From the NCBI GenBank assembly GCA_023435545.1, contig JAEYRQ010000080.1, forward strand, positions 1 to 8,308: a stretch of 8,308 nucleotides of DNA. Direction: 5' to 3'. The translations under genes and the position numbers were made by a program. Shown in pieces: positions 1 to 5,579 of the stretch; position 1 is the first letter of the stretch; every line of letters starts with the position of its first letter. The notes under the pieces were generated by a model, which was not told the DNA's origin, searched no databases, and saw nothing but the letters and a program-made list of their open reading frames with translations. The DNA is from Pseudomonadota bacterium. GTDB taxonomy: Bacteria > Pseudomonadota > Alphaproteobacteria > Rhizobiales > Tepidamorphaceae.

Positions 1-32
1 TCACCCCAGCCCTCTCCCGGAACGGGAGAGGG
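1..32. repeat. Intergenic palindromic repeat, family A (cut by window edge)
   Basis: The arms CCCTCTCCCG (10-19) and CGGGAGAGGG (23-32) form a perfect 10-bp stem with a 3-nt loop. The stem is preceded by TCACCCC, the same flank seen beside the 1756-1779 copy. This is one of three copies of the family in the window, the other two lying between preT and preA. It resembles the REP-type palindromes common in GC-rich proteobacteria. The element probably begins just left of the window. It has no coding content. Confidence 0.8.
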
Positions 33-78
33 AGAGAGCGACGCGGCGGGCCTCGCGCGTGGATTTCATCCTCATGTC

Positions 79-98
79 GGCCCCGCTCCGGCGGGGCC
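79..98 (+). terminator. Hairpin, probable terminator of an upstream gene
   Basis: GGCCCCGC (79-86) pairs perfectly with GCGGGGCC (91-98) around a TCCG tetraloop. The following bases are only moderately T-rich (GTTCGCGTTCT), so intrinsic termination would depend mostly on the stem. It lies before the preT control region and would insulate preT from a gene left of the window. That assignment is inferred, because the upstream gene cannot be seen. Confidence 0.5.
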
Positions 99-107
99 GT
101 TCGCGTT

Positions 108-124
108 CTGGCGATCTCTTTGCC
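108..124 (+). promoter_or_regulatory. Candidate sigma-54 (-24/-12) promoter for preTA
   Basis: TGGC (109-112) and TTGC (120-123) are separated by 7 nt, which gives the GG-N10-GC core that defines sigma-54 promoters. The positions between them (GAT where the consensus prefers ACG) match poorly, and the base after TTGC is C rather than A/T. Transcription would start near 135 and leave a leader of about 165 nt before preT. Sigma-54 control would fit use of pyrimidines as a nitrogen source. No NtrC-type upstream site was recognised, partly because a repeat and a hairpin occupy 1-98. Confidence 0.35.
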
Positions 125-148
125 GTCCGGACAGGCAGGTCGCACGTA

Positions 149-168
149 TTTTGACCATCCGATAAAAA
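149..168. promoter_or_regulatory. Candidate RutR/PydR-like operator upstream of preT
   Basis: TTGACCA at 151-157 exactly equals the left half of the RutR box as I recall it (TTGACCA-NN-TGGTCAA). The right half, CGATAAA at 160-166, keeps only 4 of 7 positions. Outer T and A bases extend the imperfect dyad to 149-168. RutR-family TetR repressors respond to pyrimidines, and this site lies in front of a pyrimidine-degradation operon and just downstream of the candidate sigma-54 start. The TTGACC could alternatively be a sigma-70 -35 box, but no good -10 follows at 16-18 nt. Confidence 0.35.
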
Positions 169-300
169 ATTTTGCGAATTTCCCGGAATGGTGCCATCCT
201 GCCGTTACGGGCGCGATCGCACCTCCCGTCCAGGCGGCTCCCCCCGAGGGCCGGACGGACAGGGGAGGGAGGTGCGGTGCCCGCCGTGGAGGAGGAAGGC

Positions 301-1671
301 ATGGCATCGACCCCGCATGTCGGCGCGCCCGACATCGCCGCCGGGCGACTGGCGCCCGAGGATTATTCCGACAACTTCTCGGACCTGCACCCGCCGCTGA
401 CCACCCACGAGGCGCGCGTCGAGGCGGATCGCTGCTACTTCTGCTACGACGCGCCCTGCACGATCGCCTGCCCGACCTCGATCGACATCCCGCTGTTCAT
501 CCGGGAGATCTCGACCGGCAATCCGATCGGGGCTGCCCGCACCATCTTCGCCGATAACATACTCGGCGGCATGTGCGCCCGCGTCTGCCCGACGGAGACG
601 CTCTGCGAGGAAGCCTGCGTGCGCATGGAGGCCGAGGGCAAGCCGGTCCGGATCGGCGAGCTTCAGCGGCACGCGACCGACGCCTGGATGGAGGCACGAC
701 CGGCCCAGCCGTTCTCCCGCGCCACGCCGACCGGCAAGCGCATCGCCGTCGTGGGCGCCGGGCCGGCGGGCCTCGCCTGCGCCCACCGCCTCGCCCTGCA
801 CGGCCACGATGTCGTGATCTATGACGCCCGCAAGAAGCCGGGCGGCCTCAACGAATACGGTATCGCCGCCTACAAGACCGTCGACGATTTCGCCCAGCGC
901 GAGGTGGAGTTCATCGTGTCCGTCGGCGGCATCTCGATCGAAACCGGCAAGGCGCTCGGACGGGATCTCTCCGTCGCTGGCCTCGCCTCGTCATTCGACG
1001 CGGTGTTCCTCGGCGTCGGCCTCGCCTCGGTGAACGCGCTCGGCGTTCCGGGCGAGGATCTCGACGGGGTGATCGACGCCGTCGACTACATCGCCAGCCT
1101 GCGGCAGGCGGACGATCTCGCCGAACTGCCGGTCGGCCGACGCGTGGTCGTGATCGGCGGCGGAATGACCGCGATCGACGTCGCGGTGCAGTCGAAGCTC
1201 TTGGGCGCGCAGGAGGTCACGCTCGTCTATCGCCGCGGCCCCGATCAGATGGGCGCCAGCGGCTTCGAGCAGGATCTGGCGCTCACCAACGGTGTCGTCA
1301 TCCGCCATTGGGCCAAGCCTGTGCGCGTCCTCGGCGGCAACGACAACCACGTGCGCGCCGTCGCCTTCGAGACGACGCGGCTCGACGGTGATCGCCTGGT
1401 CGGCACCGGCGAGACATGGGAACTTCCCGCCGACATGGTGTTCAAGGCGATCGGCCAGGCATTCGACGCAGGCCCGCTCAACGGTTCGGGGGCGGCGATC
1501 GCGCTCGAGAAGGGCCGCATCCGCGTCGATGCCGAGCGCCGCACCTCGCTCGCCAAGGTCTGGGCCGGCGGCGACTGCATCGCCGGCGGCGAGGACCTCA
1601 CCGTCACCGCCGTCGAGGACGGTAAGCTGGCGGCGGAATCGATCAGCCGGGCGCTGTCCGCCGGCGCCTGA
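301..1671 (+). CDS. preT: NAD-dependent dihydropyrimidine dehydrogenase, subunit PreT
   Basis: This 456-residue flavoprotein takes electrons from NAD(P)H and passes them through FAD and Fe-S centres to PreA, which reduces uracil or thymine to the 5,6-dihydro compound in the cytosol. The N-terminal third is a DPD/GltD-type Fe-S domain with Cys45, 48, 53, 57 (CYFCYDAPCTIACP), Cys92 and 96, and Cys102 and 106. A Rossmann FAD motif, VGAGPAG, lies at 151-157. A second dinucleotide motif, VIGGGMTAID, lies near 284-293, and the FAD-closing motif WAGGD at 421-425. The ATG at 301 is chosen because GGAGGAAGG sits just before it. The frame stays open upstream to 172, but that stretch is Arg/Pro-rich and unlike the family. 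GltD-like oxidoreductases share this fold, but adjacency to preA settles the role. Confidence 0.93.
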   Translation: MASTPHVGAPDIAAGRLAPEDYSDNFSDLHPPLTTHEARVEADRCYFCYDAPCTIACPTSIDIPLFIREISTGNPIGAARTIFADNILGGMCARVCPTETLCEEACVRMEAEGKPVRIGELQRHATDAWMEARPAQPFSRATPTGKRIAVVGAGPAGLACAHRLALHGHDVVIYDARKKPGGLNEYGIAAYKTVDDFAQREVEFIVSVGGISIETGKALGRDLSVAGLASSFDAVFLGVGLASVNALGVPGEDLDGVIDAVDYIASLRQADDLAELPVGRRVVVIGGGMTAIDVAVQSKLLGAQEVTLVYRRGPDQMGASGFEQDLALTNGVVIRHWAKPVRVLGGNDNHVRAVAFETTRLDGDRLVGTGETWELPADMVFKAIGQAFDAGPLNGSGAAIALEKGRIRVDAERRTSLAKVWAGGDCIAGGEDLTVTAVEDGKLAAESISRALSAGA

Positions 1672-1679
1672 CCCGCATT

Positions 1680-1779
1680 CCCTCTCCCGCCTGCGGGAGA
1701 GGGTCAGGGTGAGGGCCAGTCGATCGCACCTTCGGGATCCGGACCCTCACCCCATCCCTCTCCCGCGGGCGGGAGAGGG
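1680..1779. repeat. Inverted pair of family A palindromes (BIME-like) between preT and preA
   Basis: Two hairpins occupy most of the 125-bp preT-preA gap. The first has 11-bp arms CCCTCTCCCGC (1680-1690) and GCGGGAGAGGG (1693-1703). The second has the same arms at 1756-1766 and 1769-1779. The first is followed by CAGGGTGAGGG and the second preceded by CCCTCACCCC, so the two copies are in inverted orientation around a spacer of about 28 nt. This is the arrangement called BIME when made of REP sequences. The preA ribosome-binding site begins only about 6 nt after the last arm. In the mRNA the pair could form two hairpins or one long stem. Confidence 0.85.
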
Positions 1780-1796
1780 CGCTTGAGGAGGAGAGC

Positions 1797-3104
1797 ATGG
1801 CCGATCTTCGCAGCGAGTTCCTGGGGATCAGGACCCCCAATCCGTTCTGGCTGGCCTCGGCGCCGCCGACGGACAAGGAGTACAATGTCGTCCGCGCCTT
1901 CCGCGAAGGCTGGGGCGGTGTGGTGTGGAAGACGCTCGGCGAGGACCCGCCGATCGTCAACGTCAACGGCCCGCGCTACGGCGCCACCTGGGGGCCGGAC
2001 CGGCGGCTGACCGGCTTCACCAATATCGAACTGATCACCGACCGCTCGCTGGAGATCAACCTGCAGGAGATCAAGCGGGTGAAGCGCGACTGGCCGGACC
2101 GCGGCCTGATCGTCTCGCTGATGGTGCCTTGCGAGGAGGCGAACTGGGCAGCGATCCTCAAGCGCGTCGAGGAGACCGAGGCCGATGGCGTCGAGCTCAA
2201 CTTCGGCTGCCCGCACGGCATGTCGGAGCGCGGCATGGGCTCGGCCGTCGGCCAGGTGCCCGAATACATCGAGATGGTGGCGCGCTGGTGCAAGCAGCAC
2301 ACCCGCATGCCCGTCGTCGTCAAGCTCACCCCCAACGTCACCGACATCCGCGGACCCGCCCGCGCGGCGAAGGCGGGCGGCGCCGACGCGGTGTCGCTGG
2401 TCAACACGGTGAACTCGATCATCTCGGTCGATATCGACAACTGGTCGCCGGAACCGATGGTCGACGGCAAGGGCACCCATGGCGGCTATTGCGGCCCGGC
2501 GATCAAGCCGATCGCGCTCAACATGGTGGCCGAGATCGCCCGCGATCCGCAGACGCGCGGCATCCCGATCTCCGGCATCGGCGGGGTGACGGTCTGGCGC
2601 GACGCGGTCGAGTTCATGGCGCTGGGGGCTGCCAACGTCCAGGTCTGCACCGCGGCGATGACCTACGGCTTCAAGGTCGTCAAGGAGATGGTCTCCGGCC
2701 TGAGCGACTGGATGGACGACAAGGGTTACACCCACCTCTCCGAGATCGTTGGGCGCGCGGTGCCGAACGTCACCGACTGGCAGTACCTGAACCTCAACTA
2801 CATCGCCAAGGCTCGCATAGATCAGGACCTCTGCATCAAGTGCGGTCGCTGCCACGTGGTCTGCGAGGACACCTCGCACCAGGCGATCACCGCGAGCGTG
2901 AACGGGACCCGCCACTTCGAGGTGATCGACGAAGAGTGCGTCGGCTGCAACCTCTGCGTCACGGTTTGCCCGGTCGAGAACTGCATCACCATGGAGCGCA
3001 TCACCGGCATCGACCCGCGCACCAAGGCGCCGATCCCCGACACCTACGGCAACTGGACGACCCACCCCAACAACCCGAACGCGGTGCGCGAGGCGGCGGA
3101 GTAG
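1797..3104 (+). CDS. preA: NAD-dependent dihydropyrimidine dehydrogenase, subunit PreA
   Basis: This 435-residue catalytic subunit binds FMN and reduces the pyrimidine ring with electrons from PreT. Residues 1 to about 310 form the dihydroorotate-dehydrogenase-like TIM barrel. Asn135 and Cys138 in NFGCPHGM match Asn668 and the proton-donating Cys671 of mammalian DPD. KLTPNVTDI and ISGIGGV are further family motifs. The C-terminal domain carries two 4Fe-4S motifs, Cys346-349-352-356 (CIKCGRCHVVC) and Cys381-384-387-391 (CVGCNLCVTVCP). The start is set by TTGAGGAGGAGAGC directly before the ATG. It is surely co-directional with preT and probably in the same transcript, although repeats fill the gap. 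Gly137 replaces the Ser670 of mammalian DPD. The dihydropyrimidinase and beta-ureidopropionase steps are not encoded in this window. Confidence 0.95.
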   Translation: MADLRSEFLGIRTPNPFWLASAPPTDKEYNVVRAFREGWGGVVWKTLGEDPPIVNVNGPRYGATWGPDRRLTGFTNIELITDRSLEINLQEIKRVKRDWPDRGLIVSLMVPCEEANWAAILKRVEETEADGVELNFGCPHGMSERGMGSAVGQVPEYIEMVARWCKQHTRMPVVVKLTPNVTDIRGPARAAKAGGADAVSLVNTVNSIISVDIDNWSPEPMVDGKGTHGGYCGPAIKPIALNMVAEIARDPQTRGIPISGIGGVTVWRDAVEFMALGAANVQVCTAAMTYGFKVVKEMVSGLSDWMDDKGYTHLSEIVGRAVPNVTDWQYLNLNYIAKARIDQDLCIKCGRCHVVCEDTSHQAITASVNGTRHFEVIDEECVGCNLCVTVCPVENCITMERITGIDPRTKAPIPDTYGNWTTHPNNPNAVREAAE

Positions 3105-3109
3105 GCATC

Positions 3110-3134
3110 GAGGGGCGGCAGTCGGCCGCCCCTC
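3110..3134 (+). terminator. Terminator after preA, shared with the convergent DUF1236 gene
   Basis: GAGGGGCGGC (3110-3119) pairs perfectly with GCCGCCCCTC (3125-3134) around a 5-nt loop, and ATTTCGG follows. It starts 6 bp after the preA stop. The T-run is weak, so it may need help from Rho. Being palindromic, it can also act on transcripts of the minus-strand gene that ends at 3161, 27 bp away. Confidence 0.65.
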
Positions 3135-3160
3135 ATTTCGGCCTCAAGACCGGCTGGCGG

Positions 3161-3460
3161 TCACTCGATGACGGTCACAATGTGCCGGGTCGAGGGATCG
3201 ACCAGCACCGTGCGGTTGTCGACGACGACATAGCGGTACTGCTCCACGTCCGGGATCCCCTGGAAAGTGTGTAGCTCGACCTCGGTGGGAACCGTCGCGC
3301 CGACGCTCACCTCGAACGTGGTGGTGGCCGGCGCAGGCGGCGAGGCCATGACGTACTCGCGAACCTGGGTCTGGACCTCGGGCTGGATCACCACGGTGTC
3401 GGCGAAGGCGGCAGTGGACAGGACCGCGGCGGCCGCGGCGGCCATCAGAACATGCTTCAT
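3161..3460 (-). CDS. Small exported DUF1236-type protein
   Basis: This 99-residue protein has a clear signal peptide: Lys2, a hydrophobic Ala-rich core, then AFA with likely cleavage after Ala20. The mature part is probably periplasmic. Its C-terminal quarter, around YRYVVVDNRTVLVDPSTRHI (75-94), has the pattern of DUF1236, a family frequent in Rhizobiales with no settled biochemical function. No catalytic residues or cysteines are visible in the mature chain. The ATG at 3460 is preferred because AAGGAG (complement of 3469-3474) lies 8 nt before it and because the signal peptide starts there. The frame extends upstream to 3556 without such support. A candidate EcfG-type stress promoter lies just upstream. 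It converges with preA on a shared hairpin. Confidence 0.82.
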   Translation of the reverse strand: MKHVLMAAAAAAVLSTAAFADTVVIQPEVQTQVREYVMASPPAPATTTFEVSVGATVPTEVELHTFQGIPDVEQYRYVVVDNRTVLVDPSTRHIVTVIE

Positions 3461-3501
3461 CGGTAGAACTCCTTGCTGTGCCCCCCGGCGGTGCAGTTCT
3501 A

Positions 3502-3526
3502 AACCTCGAGAGGCCAAGGAGGTTCC
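3502..3526 (-). promoter_or_regulatory. Candidate EcfG (general stress response) promoter for the DUF1236 gene
   Basis: Read on the minus strand, GGAAC (complement of 3522-3526) is followed after 16 nt by GGTT (complement of 3502-3505). The known EcfG consensus in alphaproteobacteria is GGAAC-N16/17-CGTT, so only one base of the core differs. The predicted start, near 3495, would leave a leader of about 35 nt carrying the AAGGAG ribosome site, a sensible distance to the start codon at 3460. Control by a PhyR-NepR-EcfG cascade is inferred; those genes are not in the window. Confidence 0.55.
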
Positions 3527-3560
3527 TTTGGCGACTAACACGCCCCTCGCGTTCATGTTT

Positions 3561-3575
3561 GTTCTTGATTTGTTC
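3561..3575 (+). promoter_or_regulatory. Candidate LexA (SOS) box, GTTC-N7-GTTC
   Basis: GTTC at 3561-3564 and GTTC at 3572-3575 are separated by exactly 7 nt (TTGATTT). This is the direct-repeat LexA operator established for alphaproteobacteria such as Rhodobacter, Caulobacter and rhizobia. A third GTTC at 3551-3554 has a 6-nt spacing and does not fit. The box is 56 bp before the GST-like start codon and about 100 bp from the divergent DUF1236 start, so the GST gene is the more likely target. No known SOS gene is adjacent. Confidence 0.55.
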
Positions 3576-3593
3576 TAATGTGGATGCTAGTCT
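3565..3593 (+). promoter_or_regulatory. Weak sigma-70-like promoter overlapping the SOS box
   Basis: TTGATT (3565-3570) and TAGTCT (3588-3593) are 17 nt apart, each matching the -35 and -10 consensus at four of six bases. The -35 lies inside the SOS box, so bound LexA would block it. The start would fall near 3600, ahead of AAAGGAGG at 3618-3624. The match is weak and rests partly on its position. Confidence 0.3.
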
Positions 3594-3631
3594 TGCGACC
3601 TGTGCTGGGGAAATGCCAAAGGAGGTTGTCG

Positions 3632-4231
3632 GTGAAGCTCTATGGCGCCAAGCACACGCGCGCGTTCCGGATGCTTTGGATGCTGGAGGAATGTGGCGCG
3701 AAGTACGAGCAGGTGCGTGTCGACGTCACGACCGGCGCGCAGAACACCCCGCTCTTCCACGCGATCAATCCCATGGAGAAGGTGCCGGCCCTGGTCGACG
3801 GCGATGCCAGGGTGGCCGAGTCCGGCGCGATCTGCTGCTATCTGGCCGACCGATTCCCAGAGGCCGAGCTTGCGCCCGGTATCAACGACCCGGCGCGCGG
3901 GCGCTACCTGCAGTGGCTGTTCTTCTCCGGCAACTGCATCGAGCCATCCTTCCACGAGAAGCAGACGGGCATCGCCCCGCCGCCCTCGGCGGCCGGCTGG
4001 TCGAGCTATGCGCGCGTCGTCAGCGTCCTCGACGAAGCCCTCTCCGGCGGCCCGTGGCTGCTCGGCGAGCGGTTCTCGGCCGCCGACGTGATGATCGGCT
4101 CGGACCTCTGGTATGGGGTCCGGGCGTTCCGGCTAATGGAGTCGCGGCCGAGCTTCGAGGCCTATATCGATCGCTGCGTCGCCCGCCCGGCGTTCAAGCG
4201 GGCGGAGGAGGCGGACGAACGCTGGGGGTGA
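3632..4231 (+). CDS. Glutathione S-transferase family protein
   Basis: This 199-residue protein has the usual GST length and two-domain plan. An N-terminal thioredoxin-like domain begins KLYGAKHTRAFRMLWMLEE. It contains the cis-proline site KVPAL (Val51-Pro52) and the glutathione-gamma-glutamyl contact Glu63-Ser64 (VAESGAI). A helical C-terminal domain follows and ends in RPAFKRA. Such enzymes conjugate or reduce substrates with glutathione in the cytosol. Thr9 occupies the region where many bacterial GSTs have a catalytic Ser, Tyr or Cys, so the substrate and activity are open. The GTG at 3632 is chosen because AAAGGAGG (3618-3624) lies 7 nt before it. An in-frame ATG at 3578 would place non-family residues ahead of the first beta-strand and lies inside the promoter region. 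A candidate SOS box stands 56 bp upstream. Confidence 0.88.
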   Translation: MKLYGAKHTRAFRMLWMLEECGAKYEQVRVDVTTGAQNTPLFHAINPMEKVPALVDGDARVAESGAICCYLADRFPEAELAPGINDPARGRYLQWLFFSGNCIEPSFHEKQTGIAPPPSAAGWSSYARVVSVLDEALSGGPWLLGERFSAADVMIGSDLWYGVRAFRLMESRPSFEAYIDRCVARPAFKRAEEADERWG

Positions 4232-4268
4232 CACGCCACCCGGACCGACGCCGGGACCCCTAATCCTC

Positions 4269-4376
4269 GCGTCATCCCGGACGGCCGCATGGCCGATCCC
4301 GGATCGGGAGGGCACACCGGCGCCGTCGTGCGCCCCGATCCCGGCTCTTCGGCTGCGCCTGCGGCCGGGATGACGC
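4269..4376. repeat. 108-bp palindromic repeat element, family B (complete copy)
   Basis: GCGTCATCCCGG (4269-4280) and CCGGGATGACGC (4365-4376) are perfect 12-bp inverted ends. The interior carries further partial palindromes, including GATCCCGGATCGGGA, and a GGGAGGGCACA block. It fills the gap between the GST gene and the convergent amidohydrolase gene and stops 12 bp before the latter's stop codon. A second, oppositely oriented copy with the same order of blocks starts at 8226. It encodes nothing. It looks like a MITE- or REP-like non-autonomous element. Flanking target-site duplications are not obvious. Confidence 0.8.
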
Positions 4377-4388
4377 AGTGGTGAGGGG

Positions 4389-5420
4389 TTACGCCTCCTC
4401 CTCGAAGCCGGTCAGCACATTGACGGCGTTCACGCCGATCTCCTCGATCGCGTAGCCGCCCTCCATCAGGAACACCGTCGGCAGTCCCATGCGGGCGATG
4501 CGGCGGCCGATCTTCAGGAAATCCGGCGTCGTCAGCTTGAAATGCGAGATCGGATCGCGCTCGAAGGTGTCGACGCCGAGCGAGACGACCATGGCATCCG
4601 GCGCATAGGCCGCAACCTCGCCGCAGGCATCCTCCAGCGCCGCGCCCCAAGCGTCGTAGGAGGTCCCGAACGGCATCGGGTAGTTGACGGTGAAGCCTTC
4701 GCCGGGGCCCGCGCCGATCTCGTCGGCATAGCCGAGGAAGAACGGATACTCGGTCCTTGGGTCCCCGTGCAGCGACAGAAACTGGACGTCGGCGCGGTCG
4801 TAGAAGATCGCCTGCGTGCCGTTGCCATGATGATAGTCGACATCGAGGATGCTGACCCGCGCCGCGCCGTGATCGCGCAGCCATTGCGCGGCGATCGCGG
4901 CGTTGTTGAGGAAGCAGTAGCCGCCATAGTAGTCGGCCGCGGCGTGATGACCCGGCGGCCGGCAGAGGCCGAACGCCGCGCGCGCGCCGTCCCTTACCAT
5001 CGCCGTCGCGGTCAACGCGACGTTGGCGCTCGCCCGCGCGGCGGCCCAGCTGCCCGCCGTGATCGGCGTTCCGGCGTCCATCGAGAAATAGGACAGCTTG
5101 CCGTCGATCGTCTCGGGCTCGATCGACCTCAGGCCGCGGATCGCCCAGACCAGCGGCAGCGCCTCGTAGTCGCGTCCGCTTGCCGCCCACATCTCCCAGG
5201 CCCGCTCCAGGAAGGCGAGATAGCGGGCATCATGCACCCGGCCGAGCGATTCGATGCCGAAGTCGAGGGGCGGCTCCACCGGCCCGAGCCCGGTCTCGCG
5301 GACCCGCGCCAGCACGATCTCGGCGCGCTCGGGCTTCTCCACGGCGGGCTTGAGCGGCCCTTCGATCAGCTCGAGCCTGGCGGCATGGAGCCGGTGATCC
5401 TCGCTGTAGACGGTCTTCAT
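4389..5420 (-). CDS. Acetylpolyamine amidohydrolase / class II histone-deacetylase-fold protein
   Basis: This 343-residue enzyme belongs to the arginase/deacetylase fold and is almost the length of Mycoplana ramosa acetylpolyamine amidohydrolase (341 residues as I recall), which removes acetyl groups from acetylputrescine, -spermidine and related amides. Every catalytic position matches that enzyme's numbering: His158-His159 in RPPGHHA, zinc ligands Asp195 and His197 in DVDYHHGNG, the zinc ligand Asp284 in GVDTFERDP, and Tyr323 in MEGGY. The active-site-entrance residue Glu17 is also present. Two other acidic entrance positions differ: 106 is Asp and 117 is Gly. The start at 5420 has GGAGAG 4 nt before it. 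The open frame continues to 6008, but that part is antisense to the methyltransferase gene. It is divergent from that gene and converges with the GST gene. A role in polyamine breakdown is inferred from the family. Confidence 0.92.
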   Translation of the reverse strand: MKTVYSEDHRLHAARLELIEGPLKPAVEKPERAEIVLARVRETGLGPVEPPLDFGIESLGRVHDARYLAFLERAWEMWAASGRDYEALPLVWAIRGLRSIEPETIDGKLSYFSMDAGTPITAGSWAAARASANVALTATAMVRDGARAAFGLCRPPGHHAAADYYGGYCFLNNAAIAAQWLRDHGAARVSILDVDYHHGNGTQAIFYDRADVQFLSLHGDPRTEYPFFLGYADEIGAGPGEGFTVNYPMPFGTSYDAWGAALEDACGEVAAYAPDAMVVSLGVDTFERDPISHFKLTTPDFLKIGRRIARMGLPTVFLMEGGYAIEEIGVNAVNVLTGFEEEA

Positions 5421-5471
5421 GGTCTCTCCGGCGGTAGGCGGTCCCGCATCTCTAGCCGGTTCGGCGCTAGC

Positions 5472-5507
5472 GAAACAATCGAAACACGCCGTCGCGCGGC
5501 GGAAACA
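5472..5507. promoter_or_regulatory. Triple GAAACA direct repeat in a divergent promoter region
   Basis: GAAACA occurs at 5472-5477, 5481-5486 and 5502-5507, with centre spacings of 9 and 21 bp. The last two copies flank a small dyad, CGCCG-TCGCG-CGGCG (5487-5501). The array lies in the 159-bp gap between the divergent amidohydrolase and methyltransferase starts, the natural place for a shared operator. Read on the minus strand, it also contains TTGTTT, a possible -35 for the amidohydrolase, but no convincing -10 follows. I recognise no known regulator for this pattern. Confidence 0.3.
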
Positions 5508-5579
5508 CATGGGGCGAACGACTGCAACGCCGGCGCGGTCTATTCCGCGACGAGTACCCAGCCCCGAAGGGAGAAACCA

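Noticed and set aside
172..300. Earlier in-frame start for preT
   Set aside because: The 43 added residues are Arg/Pro-rich and unlike the family, and the strong GGAGGAAGG ribosome site is directly before the ATG at 301.
1704..3065. 453-codon open frame on the minus strand opposite preA
   Set aside because: It is antisense to a gene with complete family motifs. Its composition (Asp, His, Arg, Ala, Val rich) is typical of shadow frames in high-GC DNA, and it lacks a ribosome site.
3578..3631. ATG start at 3578 for the GST gene
   Set aside because: It lies 2 bp after the SOS box, inside the probable promoter, with no ribosome site, and adds residues before the first conserved beta-strand.
4542..5579. 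Long in-frame upstream extension of the methyltransferase, seeming to fuse it to another protein
   Set aside because: The extension is antisense to the amidohydrolase gene, whose catalytic residues are all intact. The ATG at 5580 has a good ribosome site, and the homologous part begins there.
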